This document shows, one piece after another, positions 10,192 through 18,321 of a DNA stretch of 54,360 nucleotides. The notes beneath the pieces were generated by a model. It searched no databases, was not told the origin of the DNA, and saw only the letters and a program-made list of their open reading frames with translations. Made by a program: the position numbers and the translations under genes. The first letter of the stretch is position 1; the number at the start of each line of letters is the position of its first letter. The DNA lies in NCBI GenBank assembly GCA_030666865.1, contig DAOUWZ010000005.1, positions 1-54,360 on the forward strand, read 5' to 3'. This DNA is from a bacterium (lineage in GTDB: Bacteria > Patescibacteriota > Patescibacteriia > S139-126).

Positions 10192-10223
10192 CCTGCCCGC
10201 CGTACAAAATTTTGGCAGGCGGG
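10192..10223. repeat. Imperfect palindrome cctgcccgcc-12nt-ggcaggcggg
   Basis: Related to the 157-180 palindrome; flanks also resemble that site. Confidence 0.75.
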
Positions 10224-10263
10224 TACGAATTTATTTAAGCAAAGTTGAGTATAAATATAATTT

Positions 10264-10668
10264 ATGAATAAGAATCAAAAAGAGTTTTGGTTAAAAAAAG
10301 TTTTTCATTCATCGTGGTTTTTTGCAATCATTTTATTTTTTCTAATAATATTTTCCATCTCATTAGTAAATGAAATGATGAGAAAAGTAGAGATTCAAAA
10401 TGAAATTGATAGTTTGGAAAAGCAAGTTCAGGAATTAGAGGATAATAATTCTGAACTTGAAGTCATGATTAACTATTTTCAAACAGAAGAATTTATAGAG
10501 AAAGAAGCTAGAACCAAATTAGGCTACAAAAAAGTCGGTGAATCGGTTGTTTCAGTGCCAAAAGGCCAAAACTATAATTTAGATTATTCAATTGAAGAAA
10601 ATAAAAACTTGTCAGTCAATAAAGAAAATTGGCAATTGTGGTTAGATTATTTTTTTAATAAAAATTAA
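10264..10668 (+). CDS. FtsB/DivIC-like septum formation initiator
   Basis: 134 aa; N-terminal TM, coiled coil (NEIDSLEKQVQELEDNNSELE), FIEKEARTKLGYKKVGE. Confidence 0.75.
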   Translation: MNKNQKEFWLKKVFHSSWFFAIILFFLIIFSISLVNEMMRKVEIQNEIDSLEKQVQELEDNNSELEVMINYFQTEEFIEKEARTKLGYKKVGESVVSVPKGQNYNLDYSIEENKNLSVNKENWQLWLDYFFNKN

Positions 10669-10677
10669 GTAAAACAT

Positions 10678-12003
10678 ATGGATGAAAAAGATATTAAAAA
10701 AGAGGAGGAAAATATTAAGGATAATATAAAGAATAAGGATATTGGTAAAGCAGGAAAGCTGGAAAAAAAATATAATGAGGAGAAATATAAAGAGATAAGA
10801 AAAAATGTTTTAAACGCATTGACTAAAGAAGCAGCCGCAAAAAAGTTGGCTAAAACTAAAATAATAGAAGTAAAAAAGAAAGAATTAAAAAAAGATGATA
10901 AAAGTTTAGAAATCAAAAATATAAAAGATAAATCATTAAAAATAAATATGAATGAAATTATAAATAAATTTAAAAATTTTATCTCTAAAAATACTGCTAA
11001 GAAAGCGGAAGATAAAGATGATAAGAAGGCGATTGAAAAGAGTGATAAGAAAAAAACCCACCCAGTCAGAATGATGGTGCTAAGCGCCTTGGTTGCAATT
11101 GTATTGTTTGTGGCAACTTTAGGAGTAGGTATTTATTTTTTAAATTGGCATAATAGCGGACTAAAAAAATTAGCCGTATACTTGCCATTTCCTGCTGGGG
11201 TAGTTTTTGGGGATATTATTAAAGCTAATGATTATTGGCAAGATATTGATACTTTAACACATTTTTATAATTATCAAGTATCACTGGGTAATTTCAAAGA
11301 AGTGCCATCAGAAAGCGAGATAAAAAATATTGTTTGGGATAGATTGGTTAATGTAAAATTAATGGAACAGCTGGCAATAGGGTATAATATACAGATAACA
11401 AAAGAGCAGGTTGATTTAGAGGTTGATAAATTGGTTAATGAAACTGGTAATCGTGATATGCTGTCTGATAATTTGTATGAATATTATAAGTGGGATATTG
11501 ATACTTTTATTATCAAAGTTATCAAGCCTTATTTGTTGGAACAAAGAGTTGTAGAAAGGTTAAGATCTGAAAATGATTATACTGATCAAGTTAAAGCCAA
11601 AGCTGAAAGTATATTGCAAAAAGCTTTAGCTGATCCAGATAGCTTTGCTGAATTAGCCAAGGAACATAGCGCTGATGTTGTTTCTGCTCAAAGAGGAGGG
11701 GATTTAGGCTATTTTAATAAAGGGGTGATGGAAGAAAATTTCGAAAATGCTGTTTTTTCCATGGAAATTGGTGAAATTAAAGGTTTGGTTGAGTCTAGTT
11801 TTGGCTATCATATTATAAAATTGGAAGATAAAAAAGTTCACGAAGATAATCCAGAAGATATTCAAGTAAAAGCTAGTCATATTTTGATTATGCCGTTATC
11901 AATTAATGAAATTGTTGAATTGAAGAAAAAAGAAATGAAAATTATAAGATTTTTGGACAAGAAAATAGATAATGCAGTTGATAATAATGAATTAGAGGAA
12001 TAA
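10678..12003 (+). CDS. Parvulin-type peptidyl-prolyl isomerase (SurA/PpiC-like), membrane anchored
   Basis: SFAELAKEHSADVVSAQRGGDLGYFNKGVMEENFENAVFSMEIGEI; Lys-rich tail then TM. Confidence 0.88.
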   Translation: MDEKDIKKEEENIKDNIKNKDIGKAGKLEKKYNEEKYKEIRKNVLNALTKEAAAKKLAKTKIIEVKKKELKKDDKSLEIKNIKDKSLKINMNEIINKFKNFISKNTAKKAEDKDDKKAIEKSDKKKTHPVRMMVLSALVAIVLFVATLGVGIYFLNWHNSGLKKLAVYLPFPAGVVFGDIIKANDYWQDIDTLTHFYNYQVSLGNFKEVPSESEIKNIVWDRLVNVKLMEQLAIGYNIQITKEQVDLEVDKLVNETGNRDMLSDNLYEYYKWDIDTFIIKVIKPYLLEQRVVERLRSENDYTDQVKAKAESILQKALADPDSFAELAKEHSADVVSAQRGGDLGYFNKGVMEENFENAVFSMEIGEIKGLVESSFGYHIIKLEDKKVHEDNPEDIQVKASHILIMPLSINEIVELKKKEMKIIRFLDKKIDNAVDNNELEE

Positions 12004-12071
12004 AAAATATTTTCAAAGTATAAGCTATTTAGGTATTATACAATAAGTCTATTATAAAAAATAATTCATAT

Positions 12072-13181
12072 ATGCCAAGAGTATTAATTTTTTCATTTTT
12101 TGTATTTTTTTTCTGGGTAAACGCAGTAAATGCAAGTGACCTCAGCACGTTTGTTTATATTAGTGAGGATGCTTTGCAGTCAGGACAAGTTATTTCATTG
12201 ACTGATTTAGCATATTTGGATATTCCAGCGGGTTCACTCAATCATTCATCTAGAATAAGTTTGGCAAAAAGCGAACAATCATCTGAACTGTCTGAAGATT
12301 TTATTTCAGATGTATTTTCCTGGCAAATTTTAGATGCTGAAATTAATACTTCCTTGTCTCTAGTAATTAATAATAAATTTGTAGAATCTTTCATTTCTGT
12401 TTATAAAAAAGTTGATAATGGCTGGGAAGAGGTGAGTTACGAAAATACAAATAACGGATACAAAATATTAATAACTGACTCTTTTGGCAGTATTGTTATA
12501 GCTGAAAAAAATTTTTTTGAATATAGCATAGTGCTTGATGCTGAAACAGTAGCAAAAGGGTATCCAGTTAAGACTCCAGATGGATATTTTGAGTTTCATA
12601 TTTTATCAGGGGTTTTTTCCAAAGAAATAACTGTTAATATTAAGTCTTTATCCTCGGAAGTGTATTCACCTAATGCTGGTTTATCGGTAAGTTCGCCAAT
12701 TTATTATTTTTATATTGATAGTGATGAAGACATAAATAAAGATTTAGCAATTGATATAAAATTTATTCAAGGTGATGAAAATAACAAAGAAATATATTAT
12801 TGGGATAACCAGAACTTAACTTGGCATATTTCTCCTTCAGAAACTAATTATACTGATGGGGTAGTCAGGACTTTTACACATCAGAAAGAGATGATTATTG
12901 GGGTATTTTCTGGTAAAATAATGGAGGAAGGTGTGGCTAGTTGGTATGCATGGAAAAATGGAGATTTTGCTGCTTCGCCAGATTATCCCAAAGGAACAAA
13001 ATTGAAAGTTACAAATATTGCTAATAGGGAAAGTGTAATAATAACGGTTAATGATTATGGACCAGATCGAAGCATCCATCCAGAAAGAGTTATTGATCTT
13101 GATAAAGTAGCTTTTAATAAAATAGCTAATCCCAGAATGGGTTTAATAGATGTGTCAGTTGAACTGATATATTTTAAATAA
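12072..13181 (+). CDS. RlpA-like double-psi beta-barrel protein
   Basis: C-terminal GVASWYAWKNGDFAASPDYPKGTKLKVTNIANRESVIITVNDYGPD; signal peptide. Confidence 0.8.
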   Translation: MPRVLIFSFFVFFFWVNAVNASDLSTFVYISEDALQSGQVISLTDLAYLDIPAGSLNHSSRISLAKSEQSSELSEDFISDVFSWQILDAEINTSLSLVINNKFVESFISVYKKVDNGWEEVSYENTNNGYKILITDSFGSIVIAEKNFFEYSIVLDAETVAKGYPVKTPDGYFEFHILSGVFSKEITVNIKSLSSEVYSPNAGLSVSSPIYYFYIDSDEDINKDLAIDIKFIQGDENNKEIYYWDNQNLTWHISPSETNYTDGVVRTFTHQKEMIIGVFSGKIMEEGVASWYAWKNGDFAASPDYPKGTKLKVTNIANRESVIITVNDYGPDRSIHPERVIDLDKVAFNKIANPRMGLIDVSVELIYFK

Positions 13182-13182
13182 A

Positions 13183-13863
13183 ATGATAAAATTTAGAAAT
13201 GTTACAAAAAAATATCCACCTGACGTTTGGGCAGTGAAAGATCTGACGTTGCAGATTAATCCCAAAGAGTTTGTTTTTATTGTTGGTCAATCCGGCACAG
13301 GCAAGTCAACTTTGGTGAAGATGATTATTGCTGAGGAAAAGTCCACCAAAGGAAAAATAATAATTGGAGATTGGGATATTACTAATATTAGACAAAGTGA
13401 ATTGCCTTTATTAAGGAGGCAGATTGGCGTAGTTTGGCAGGATTTTAAACTTTTACCGAAAAAAACAGTTTATGAAAATATCTCATTCGCACTAGAAGTC
13501 TGCGATGCTACTCCAGAACGCATTAGGAAAGTTGTACCGCAAGTGATAAAGATAGTAGGATTAAATAACAAAGCAGACAGATTCCCTCATCAATTATCTG
13601 GTGGTGAACAGCAGCGTTTGGTAATTGCCAGAGCCCTAGTGCATAAACCGAAAATTTTGATAGCAGATGAGCCAACTGGTAATTTAGATGCTATTAATAC
13701 CCAGGGAATAATTGAAATATTGAGTAAAATAAATCAACTAGGAACTACTGTTATTTTAGTTACCCACGATCGGGAAATAGTAAATAATCAAAAAAGACGA
13801 GTAATTACCATGGATGGCGGTGAGATTATTTCTGACCAATCTGAGGGTAAGTATATGCTTTAG
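13183..13863 (+). CDS. ftsE: Cell division ATP-binding protein FtsE
   Basis: Walker A GQSGTGKS, LSGGEQQRLVIARAL, FtsX-like gene downstream. Confidence 0.93.
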   Translation: MIKFRNVTKKYPPDVWAVKDLTLQINPKEFVFIVGQSGTGKSTLVKMIIAEEKSTKGKIIIGDWDITNIRQSELPLLRRQIGVVWQDFKLLPKKTVYENISFALEVCDATPERIRKVVPQVIKIVGLNNKADRFPHQLSGGEQQRLVIARALVHKPKILIADEPTGNLDAINTQGIIEILSKINQLGTTVILVTHDREIVNNQKRRVITMDGGEIISDQSEGKYML

Positions 13864-13951
13864 AGAAGTATAAAGTATCATGTATAGATTTGGAAATTAA
13901 AAATATATTTCTATACCTAACAACTTTAACCTTTAACCCATAACCCAAAAA

Positions 13952-14869
13952 ATGATTTTAGTTTCATTTTATAGAGTAATAAAATTTGCAATCAGGAATT
14001 TTTGGCGAAATATTTGGTTAGCAATTGTGACTACAACAATAATTACCATGTCATTATTTGTGGTAACTGTTTTAATATCTCTAAATTTGGTTATTGATCA
14101 AGCTATTCATACTTTACATGAACAGGTTGATGTTAGTATTTATTTCAAGCCAGATATTAGCGAGGATACAGTGAAAGAGTTTCAATCCAGCTTGCAAGAT
14201 ATTAGCGGTATCAAAGAAGTTGTTTACATATCAAAAGGGGAGGCGCTTGATTCTTTCAAAGAAAAATATAAGGACAATAATGTCATTTTAGAATCTCTGG
14301 AAGAATTAACAGATAATCCGCTTGGTGATACTTTGATAATTCAAGCTCAGTCTATTGATGATTATGATATGGTTTTGGCAATACTTGATAGTGAAGAGTT
14401 TTCCAAATTTGTTCAGGAAAGGAATTTTCAGGATTATGATATGATAATTAGCAAAATTAATGAGATTAGCAGCACTATCAATCGGATTGGATTTTTCTTG
14501 AGCATTTTGTTTTTTGCCATAGCTGTTTTGGTTACTTTCAATACTATTCGGATAGCGATCTATACTTATCGGGAAGAGTTGGCAATAATGAGATTGGTTG
14601 GCGCTTCTAAGACTTTTATTGAATGGCCGTTTTTTGTTGAAGGAATTTTTTATGCGTTTTTAGCAGTTATTATTAATATCATGATTATTTATCCTGTTAT
14701 TAACGCTATTCAGCCATTTTTAGGCAGTTTCTTTGGTGAGAGTGCGTTGAATCTTACTAGTTATTTTAATAGCAATTTTATAAAGATATTTGGAACTGAA
14801 TTATTAGTAACGATTTTCATTACTACAGTCAGTTCTTGGTTAGCGGTGAGAAAATATTTGAAAACTTAA
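13952..14869 (+). CDS. ftsX: Cell division permease FtsX
   Basis: 305 aa; VDVSIYFKPDISEDTVKEFQSSL; REELAIMRLVGASKTFIEWPFFVEG. Confidence 0.93.
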   Translation: MILVSFYRVIKFAIRNFWRNIWLAIVTTTIITMSLFVVTVLISLNLVIDQAIHTLHEQVDVSIYFKPDISEDTVKEFQSSLQDISGIKEVVYISKGEALDSFKEKYKDNNVILESLEELTDNPLGDTLIIQAQSIDDYDMVLAILDSEEFSKFVQERNFQDYDMIISKINEISSTINRIGFFLSILFFAIAVLVTFNTIRIAIYTYREELAIMRLVGASKTFIEWPFFVEGIFYAFLAVIINIMIIYPVINAIQPFLGSFFGESALNLTSYFNSNFIKIFGTELLVTIFITTVSSWLAVRKYLKT

Positions 14870-14893
14870 ATTGATTTCGTAATAATAAGAGAG

Positions 14894-14925
14894 CCACATG
14901 GTAAACCACGTGGTAAACCACGTGG
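14894..14925. repeat. 12-bp tandem repeat ccacrtggtaaa, ~2.7 copies
   Basis: ccacatggtaaa ccacgtggtaaa ccacgtgg. Confidence 0.85.
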
Positions 14926-14966
14926 GTATTTGGCGATTGACTTTTTTAAAATTATTAGTTAATATA

Positions 14967-14994
14967 TCAAAAGCGTGAATCTTTGCGCTTTTTA
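14967..14994 (+). terminator. Intrinsic terminator aaaagcg-tgaatcttt-gcgcttttt
   Basis: Hairpin + T-run after ftsX. Confidence 0.6.
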
Positions 14995-15020
14995 TTAATT
15001 AATTATTATTCCTTTTTTTG

Positions 15021-15050
15021 TCCCCCTGATAAGGGGGAATTAAGGGGGTT
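15021..15050. repeat. tccccctgataagggggaattaagggggtt dispersed repeat (uninterrupted copy)
   Basis: Homologous copy at 50292 is interrupted by a palindrome. Confidence 0.75.
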
Positions 15051-15054
15051 ATAT

Positions 15055-15127
15055 TCGGAGATCGTCTAATGGCCCGCCCGCCATCGCAAGTATGAGCTTG
15101 CTTAGGCATTGCGGGCGGGTAGGACAC
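15055..15127 (+). pseudogene. tRNA-Gln 5' fragment interrupted by a 47-nt palindromic insertion
   Basis: tcggagatcgtctaatgg [15073-15119 cccgcccgc...gcgggcggg] taggacac, versus intact 15463-15536. Confidence 0.88.
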
Positions 15128-15148
15128 TAAGTTAAATTTGTTTATTAT

Positions 15149-15209
15149 TCGGAGATCGTCTAATGGTAGGACACCTGGTTTTCCTGCCTGCCGGCAGGCA
15201 GGGGTCCAG
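15149..15209 (+). pseudogene. tRNA-Gln 5' half interrupted in the anticodon loop by a 20-nt palindrome
   Basis: ...cctggtttt [15183-15202] ggtccag, versus intact cctggttttggtccagg. Confidence 0.9.
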
Positions 15210-15216
15210 AAAATAT

Positions 15217-15477
15217 ATGTTATATTATGTTTATATATTAAAAAGTATTTTTAAGGAAAATTGGTCTTATGTAGGTAGCACTGATAATCTTGAGAGAAGA
15301 TTTAAAGAGCATAGTTGTGGTAAAGTAAGATCAACAAAAGGAATGAGGCCATTAAAATTAGTTTTTAGTGAGTCATTTAAAACAAGAGAATTAGTTTTAG
15401 AAAGAGAAAAATATTTAAAATCAGGAATCGGTAGAGAAGAGAAAAACAATATTATAAACCATTCGGAGATCGTCTAA
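15217..15477 (+). CDS. GIY-YIG endonuclease (UPF0213-like)
   Basis: MLYYVYILKS...SYVGSTDNLERRFKEHSCGKVRSTKGMRPLKLVF...REKYLKSG; the track start (15163) reads through the palindrome. Stop codon lies inside the intact tRNA-Gln. Confidence 0.85.
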   Translation: MLYYVYILKSIFKENWSYVGSTDNLERRFKEHSCGKVRSTKGMRPLKLVFSESFKTRELVLEREKYLKSGIGREEKNNIINHSEIV

Positions 15478-15536
15478 TGGTAGGACACCTGGTTTTGGTC
15501 CAGGCAATCGGGGTTCGATTCCCTGTCTCCGAGCCA
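15463..15536 (+). tRNA. tRNA-Gln(TTG)
   Basis: tcggaga/tctccga acceptor, cctgg-ttttggt-ccagg anticodon arm (TTG), ggttcgattcc T-arm, encoded CCA. Confidence 0.95.
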
Positions 15537-15614
15537 TCAACATTTTTTATCGAGCGACCGAGAGGCTTCAGATTATCAACGTCTTAAGGTTCTAGACCGA
15601 GCTCGAATATGAAT

Positions 15615-15647
15615 ACAAAAACGTGAATTTAGGTTCACGTTTTTGTG
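15615..15647 (+). terminator. Terminator acaaaaacgtgaa-tttagg-ttcacgtttttgt
   Basis: Strong hairpin with U-rich 3' arm. Confidence 0.7.
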
Positions 15648-15694
15648 TTTTAAGGTTATACTATAAATAATAAGGTTTAATATAAATTAATTCT

Positions 15695-16363
15695 ATGGAT
15701 GTTAGTACTATAATACTCTCAGTAATAAAAAAGATTTGGCCATTAATATTTTTAGTATCATTGGTTTATTTGTTTACTGAATTATACCCAGTATTACGTA
15801 CTCGTTGGAAAAGAAGTAAGAAATTCAGAGAAGGTGAGAATTGGCGTTCTGATAGGGAACTTTTGCAATGGTTAAGAAAGTTAAGACCATCTGAGTTTGA
15901 GCATTATATATCTAAGCTTTTTTCTAGTTTAGATTATATTACTGAAACAGTAGGAAAGTCTCATGACGGAGGTATAGATGTAATAGCTAAGAAAGATGGT
16001 AAAACTCATTATATTCAATGTAAGAAATTTATAACTTCTGAAGTTACTCTGGGTGATGTACGTGATTTTTATGGCGCATTAGCTGATTATTTAGCTGATG
16101 GACAAGGTTATTTTATTACTACTAATAAATTTACTCTAGAAGCTCGTAAATTTGTTGAAGATAAGCCCATTGAGCTGATTGATGGATTTGAACTAATTCG
16201 TTATATAAAAATGTCTAAAAGCGACGATATAGTCACAGAACCACCTTTGACTAAAAAAACATGCCCTCAATGTAAAGGGCAGTTAGTTGAACGTACTGGT
16301 AAGTACGGTAAGTTTATTGGTTGTGCCAATTATCCTAAGTGTAAATATACTGAAAAGTTATAA
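15695..16363 (+). CDS. Mrr-type restriction endonuclease with N-terminal TM and C-terminal topoisomerase-type Zn finger
   Basis: FEHYISKLFSSLDY...GGIDVIAKKDGKTHYIQCKKF; CPQCKGQLVERTGKYGKFIGCANYPKC. Confidence 0.85.
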   Translation: MDVSTIILSVIKKIWPLIFLVSLVYLFTELYPVLRTRWKRSKKFREGENWRSDRELLQWLRKLRPSEFEHYISKLFSSLDYITETVGKSHDGGIDVIAKKDGKTHYIQCKKFITSEVTLGDVRDFYGALADYLADGQGYFITTNKFTLEARKFVEDKPIELIDGFELIRYIKMSKSDDIVTEPPLTKKTCPQCKGQLVERTGKYGKFIGCANYPKCKYTEKL

Positions 16364-16366
16364 AGA

Positions 16367-17668
16367 TTAGATTAACTTAAGTTTCCTATCAGCTAGTGTT
16401 AATTTACTTCTTAGGCAAGATAGTAGCTCTCGTTTCTCTATGATATTCCCATCAGTCAATATATATTTTGCATACTTCTTCATATCAGTCTCTTTACTGA
16501 GTTTTAGTTTCTCTTTATTAGCTCCAAATACTGTTTGCCTAAATTTATAATATTTTTCAACTTCATTTTCCAGTTTTTGTCTAATACCTAGCTTGTCCAA
16601 ATTGATAGTATCTATAATATTTAGTATTTGTTTGATAAGTTCTTCTTCTCGTATATATTTACCAGAGCATTTTTTATCTCTTGATCTAGTACAGCCATAA
16701 TATATATATTTTTTCTTTGTACCATCTTTTCTGTATTTATATTTTTCTTGTGCGGTTATACCTGATCCACATTTTCTACATTGTATTAGTTTTGTGAAGG
16801 CGAATTCTTTACTACCATAGTTATATTCTCTTTGAATGGTTATTTTTTTCTGTACTTTATCAAATAATTCTTTGGAAACTAGGGGAGTATGCTGAGCAGT
16901 ATACCAATTCCCACTACCATGAGGATATTCAAACACACCATAATAGAAAGTATTCTTTAATATAATATAGATATTACTTAAAGATAAATGCTTTCCATTT
17001 TTTGTTTTAAAATTTATATCATTTTTAAGCCAGAAAAATATTTGTCTACCACTTAAGCCTTCATTGGCTACTTTTTCGTATATTTGTTTTATTACATGTC
17101 CGCGTTCTGGATCTACTATGACATGACATTTTCTATCACTTCGTTTTTCATTTAAATAACCAGTTGGTGCTACTGATGGTCTTAAGCCCATTTCTACTTT
17201 TGCTCTTAAACCACGCTTTACATTGATACCTCGATTATCATTTTCCAGTTTTGCTTGAGATCCTAGGATCATCAGTAAGAATTTTTCATTAGGGGAATTA
17301 GTAAACGTTTGTCCATGCGTTCGTATTTCAAAAAGTAATTTACTATCCATTAGATCTACTACTGCTCCAAGATCGCCAGCATTTCTTGCTAGTCGATCAG
17401 GTGCCCAAGTTAAAATACCATTAAACATTCCTTTACTTATATCTACTAGTAGTTGATTATATACTGGTCTTTGCCCTGACTCTTTGGCTGAATGTGATTC
17501 TTTGCGTATTTCTACTATATTTAGTTTTTCTTTCTCTGCTAGCTCTAACATTTCCTTAATCTGTGAATCAATAGACATTGCTTGTTTTTCATCGCTCTCG
17601 CTCGATTTGCGGGCATATAGGCAGTACTTAATAGTTGGGTAATTATCTTGTGATTGTGTTTGATCCAT
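16367..17668 (-). CDS. Serine site-specific recombinase with zinc ribbon
   Basis: YARKSSESDEKQAMSIDSQIKEM; TWAPDRLARN; CRKCGSGITAQEKYKYR. Confidence 0.93.
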   Translation of the reverse strand: MDQTQSQDNYPTIKYCLYARKSSESDEKQAMSIDSQIKEMLELAEKEKLNIVEIRKESHSAKESGQRPVYNQLLVDISKGMFNGILTWAPDRLARNAGDLGAVVDLMDSKLLFEIRTHGQTFTNSPNEKFLLMILGSQAKLENDNRGINVKRGLRAKVEMGLRPSVAPTGYLNEKRSDRKCHVIVDPERGHVIKQIYEKVANEGLSGRQIFFWLKNDINFKTKNGKHLSLSNIYIILKNTFYYGVFEYPHGSGNWYTAQHTPLVSKELFDKVQKKITIQREYNYGSKEFAFTKLIQCRKCGSGITAQEKYKYRKDGTKKKYIYYGCTRSRDKKCSGKYIREEELIKQILNIIDTINLDKLGIRQKLENEVEKYYKFRQTVFGANKEKLKLSKETDMKKYAKYILTDGNIIEKRELLSCLRSKLTLADRKLKLI

Positions 17669-17760
17669 AGTTTTGGATTAATAATTATATCTCCTTAAAC
17701 TAATGGATGACGCAATCCCTTTAGTGAGTCCAGGACACCTAGTAGACAAATTGTTGGTAA

Positions 17761-18300
17761 CTAATTCTTTTCATCCTCATCATATTTAGCCATTTTTTCT
17801 TCAATTTCATCTTCTTTTTCATATCTTTTATCTCTTTGCATTATAATATCAATATTATTCATTCCTTCTTTTTTGCCTTGTAACAATTCGACATAATCTT
17901 TGCTATTTGCAATTATTTCTTCAATACTTTCATCTTGTGATTCTACCTCATAAGGTCTTGCCCGTTTTTTGGAATAAGTGTGACTATTGTATTTTAGCCA
18001 AAAAATTATTGCTGTTAGATTGTCGGCTTGAATAGATTTAATTAGTTTTGATTCTGCTAAATCATTTATTAATGATTTTCCAGCTCTCAGTGCTCTATCA
18101 GCCGCTTTAGCAAAAATGTGATCATTTTTACGCCACCTATAATATGTGGCTCTAGATACACCAGCTCTTTCACAAGCTAATTGTACAATCGGCGTTTTTT
18201 TCAGTTGACTGATCAATGCTTTTTTCATTTCTTCTGTTCTATTAGCTACTGTTTCAGAAGATTTTTTATCTTTTTTGGTAGTAATAGATTTCTTATTCAT
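17761..18300 (-). CDS. HTH protein, phage terminase small-subunit/phBC6A51-like
   Basis: LACERAGVSRATYYRWRKNDHIFAKAADRALRAGKSLINDLAESKLIKSI. Confidence 0.65.
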   Translation of the reverse strand: MNKKSITTKKDKKSSETVANRTEEMKKALISQLKKTPIVQLACERAGVSRATYYRWRKNDHIFAKAADRALRAGKSLINDLAESKLIKSIQADNLTAIIFWLKYNSHTYSKKRARPYEVESQDESIEEIIANSKDYVELLQGKKEGMNNIDIIMQRDKRYEKEDEIEEKMAKYDEDEKN

Positions 18301-18321
18301 AATATTTACATAGCTATTATA

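Noticed and set aside
15163-15216. N-terminal extension of the GIY-YIG ORF (MVGHLVFLPAGRQGSRKY)
   Set aside because: Translation of the tRNA fragment and palindrome; internal ATG at 15217 gives a canonical GIY-YIG start.
15149-15536. Intron-containing tRNA-Gln
   Set aside because: The upstream copy is followed by a complete second 5' half rather than only the missing 3' half, and no group I intron features were recognised.
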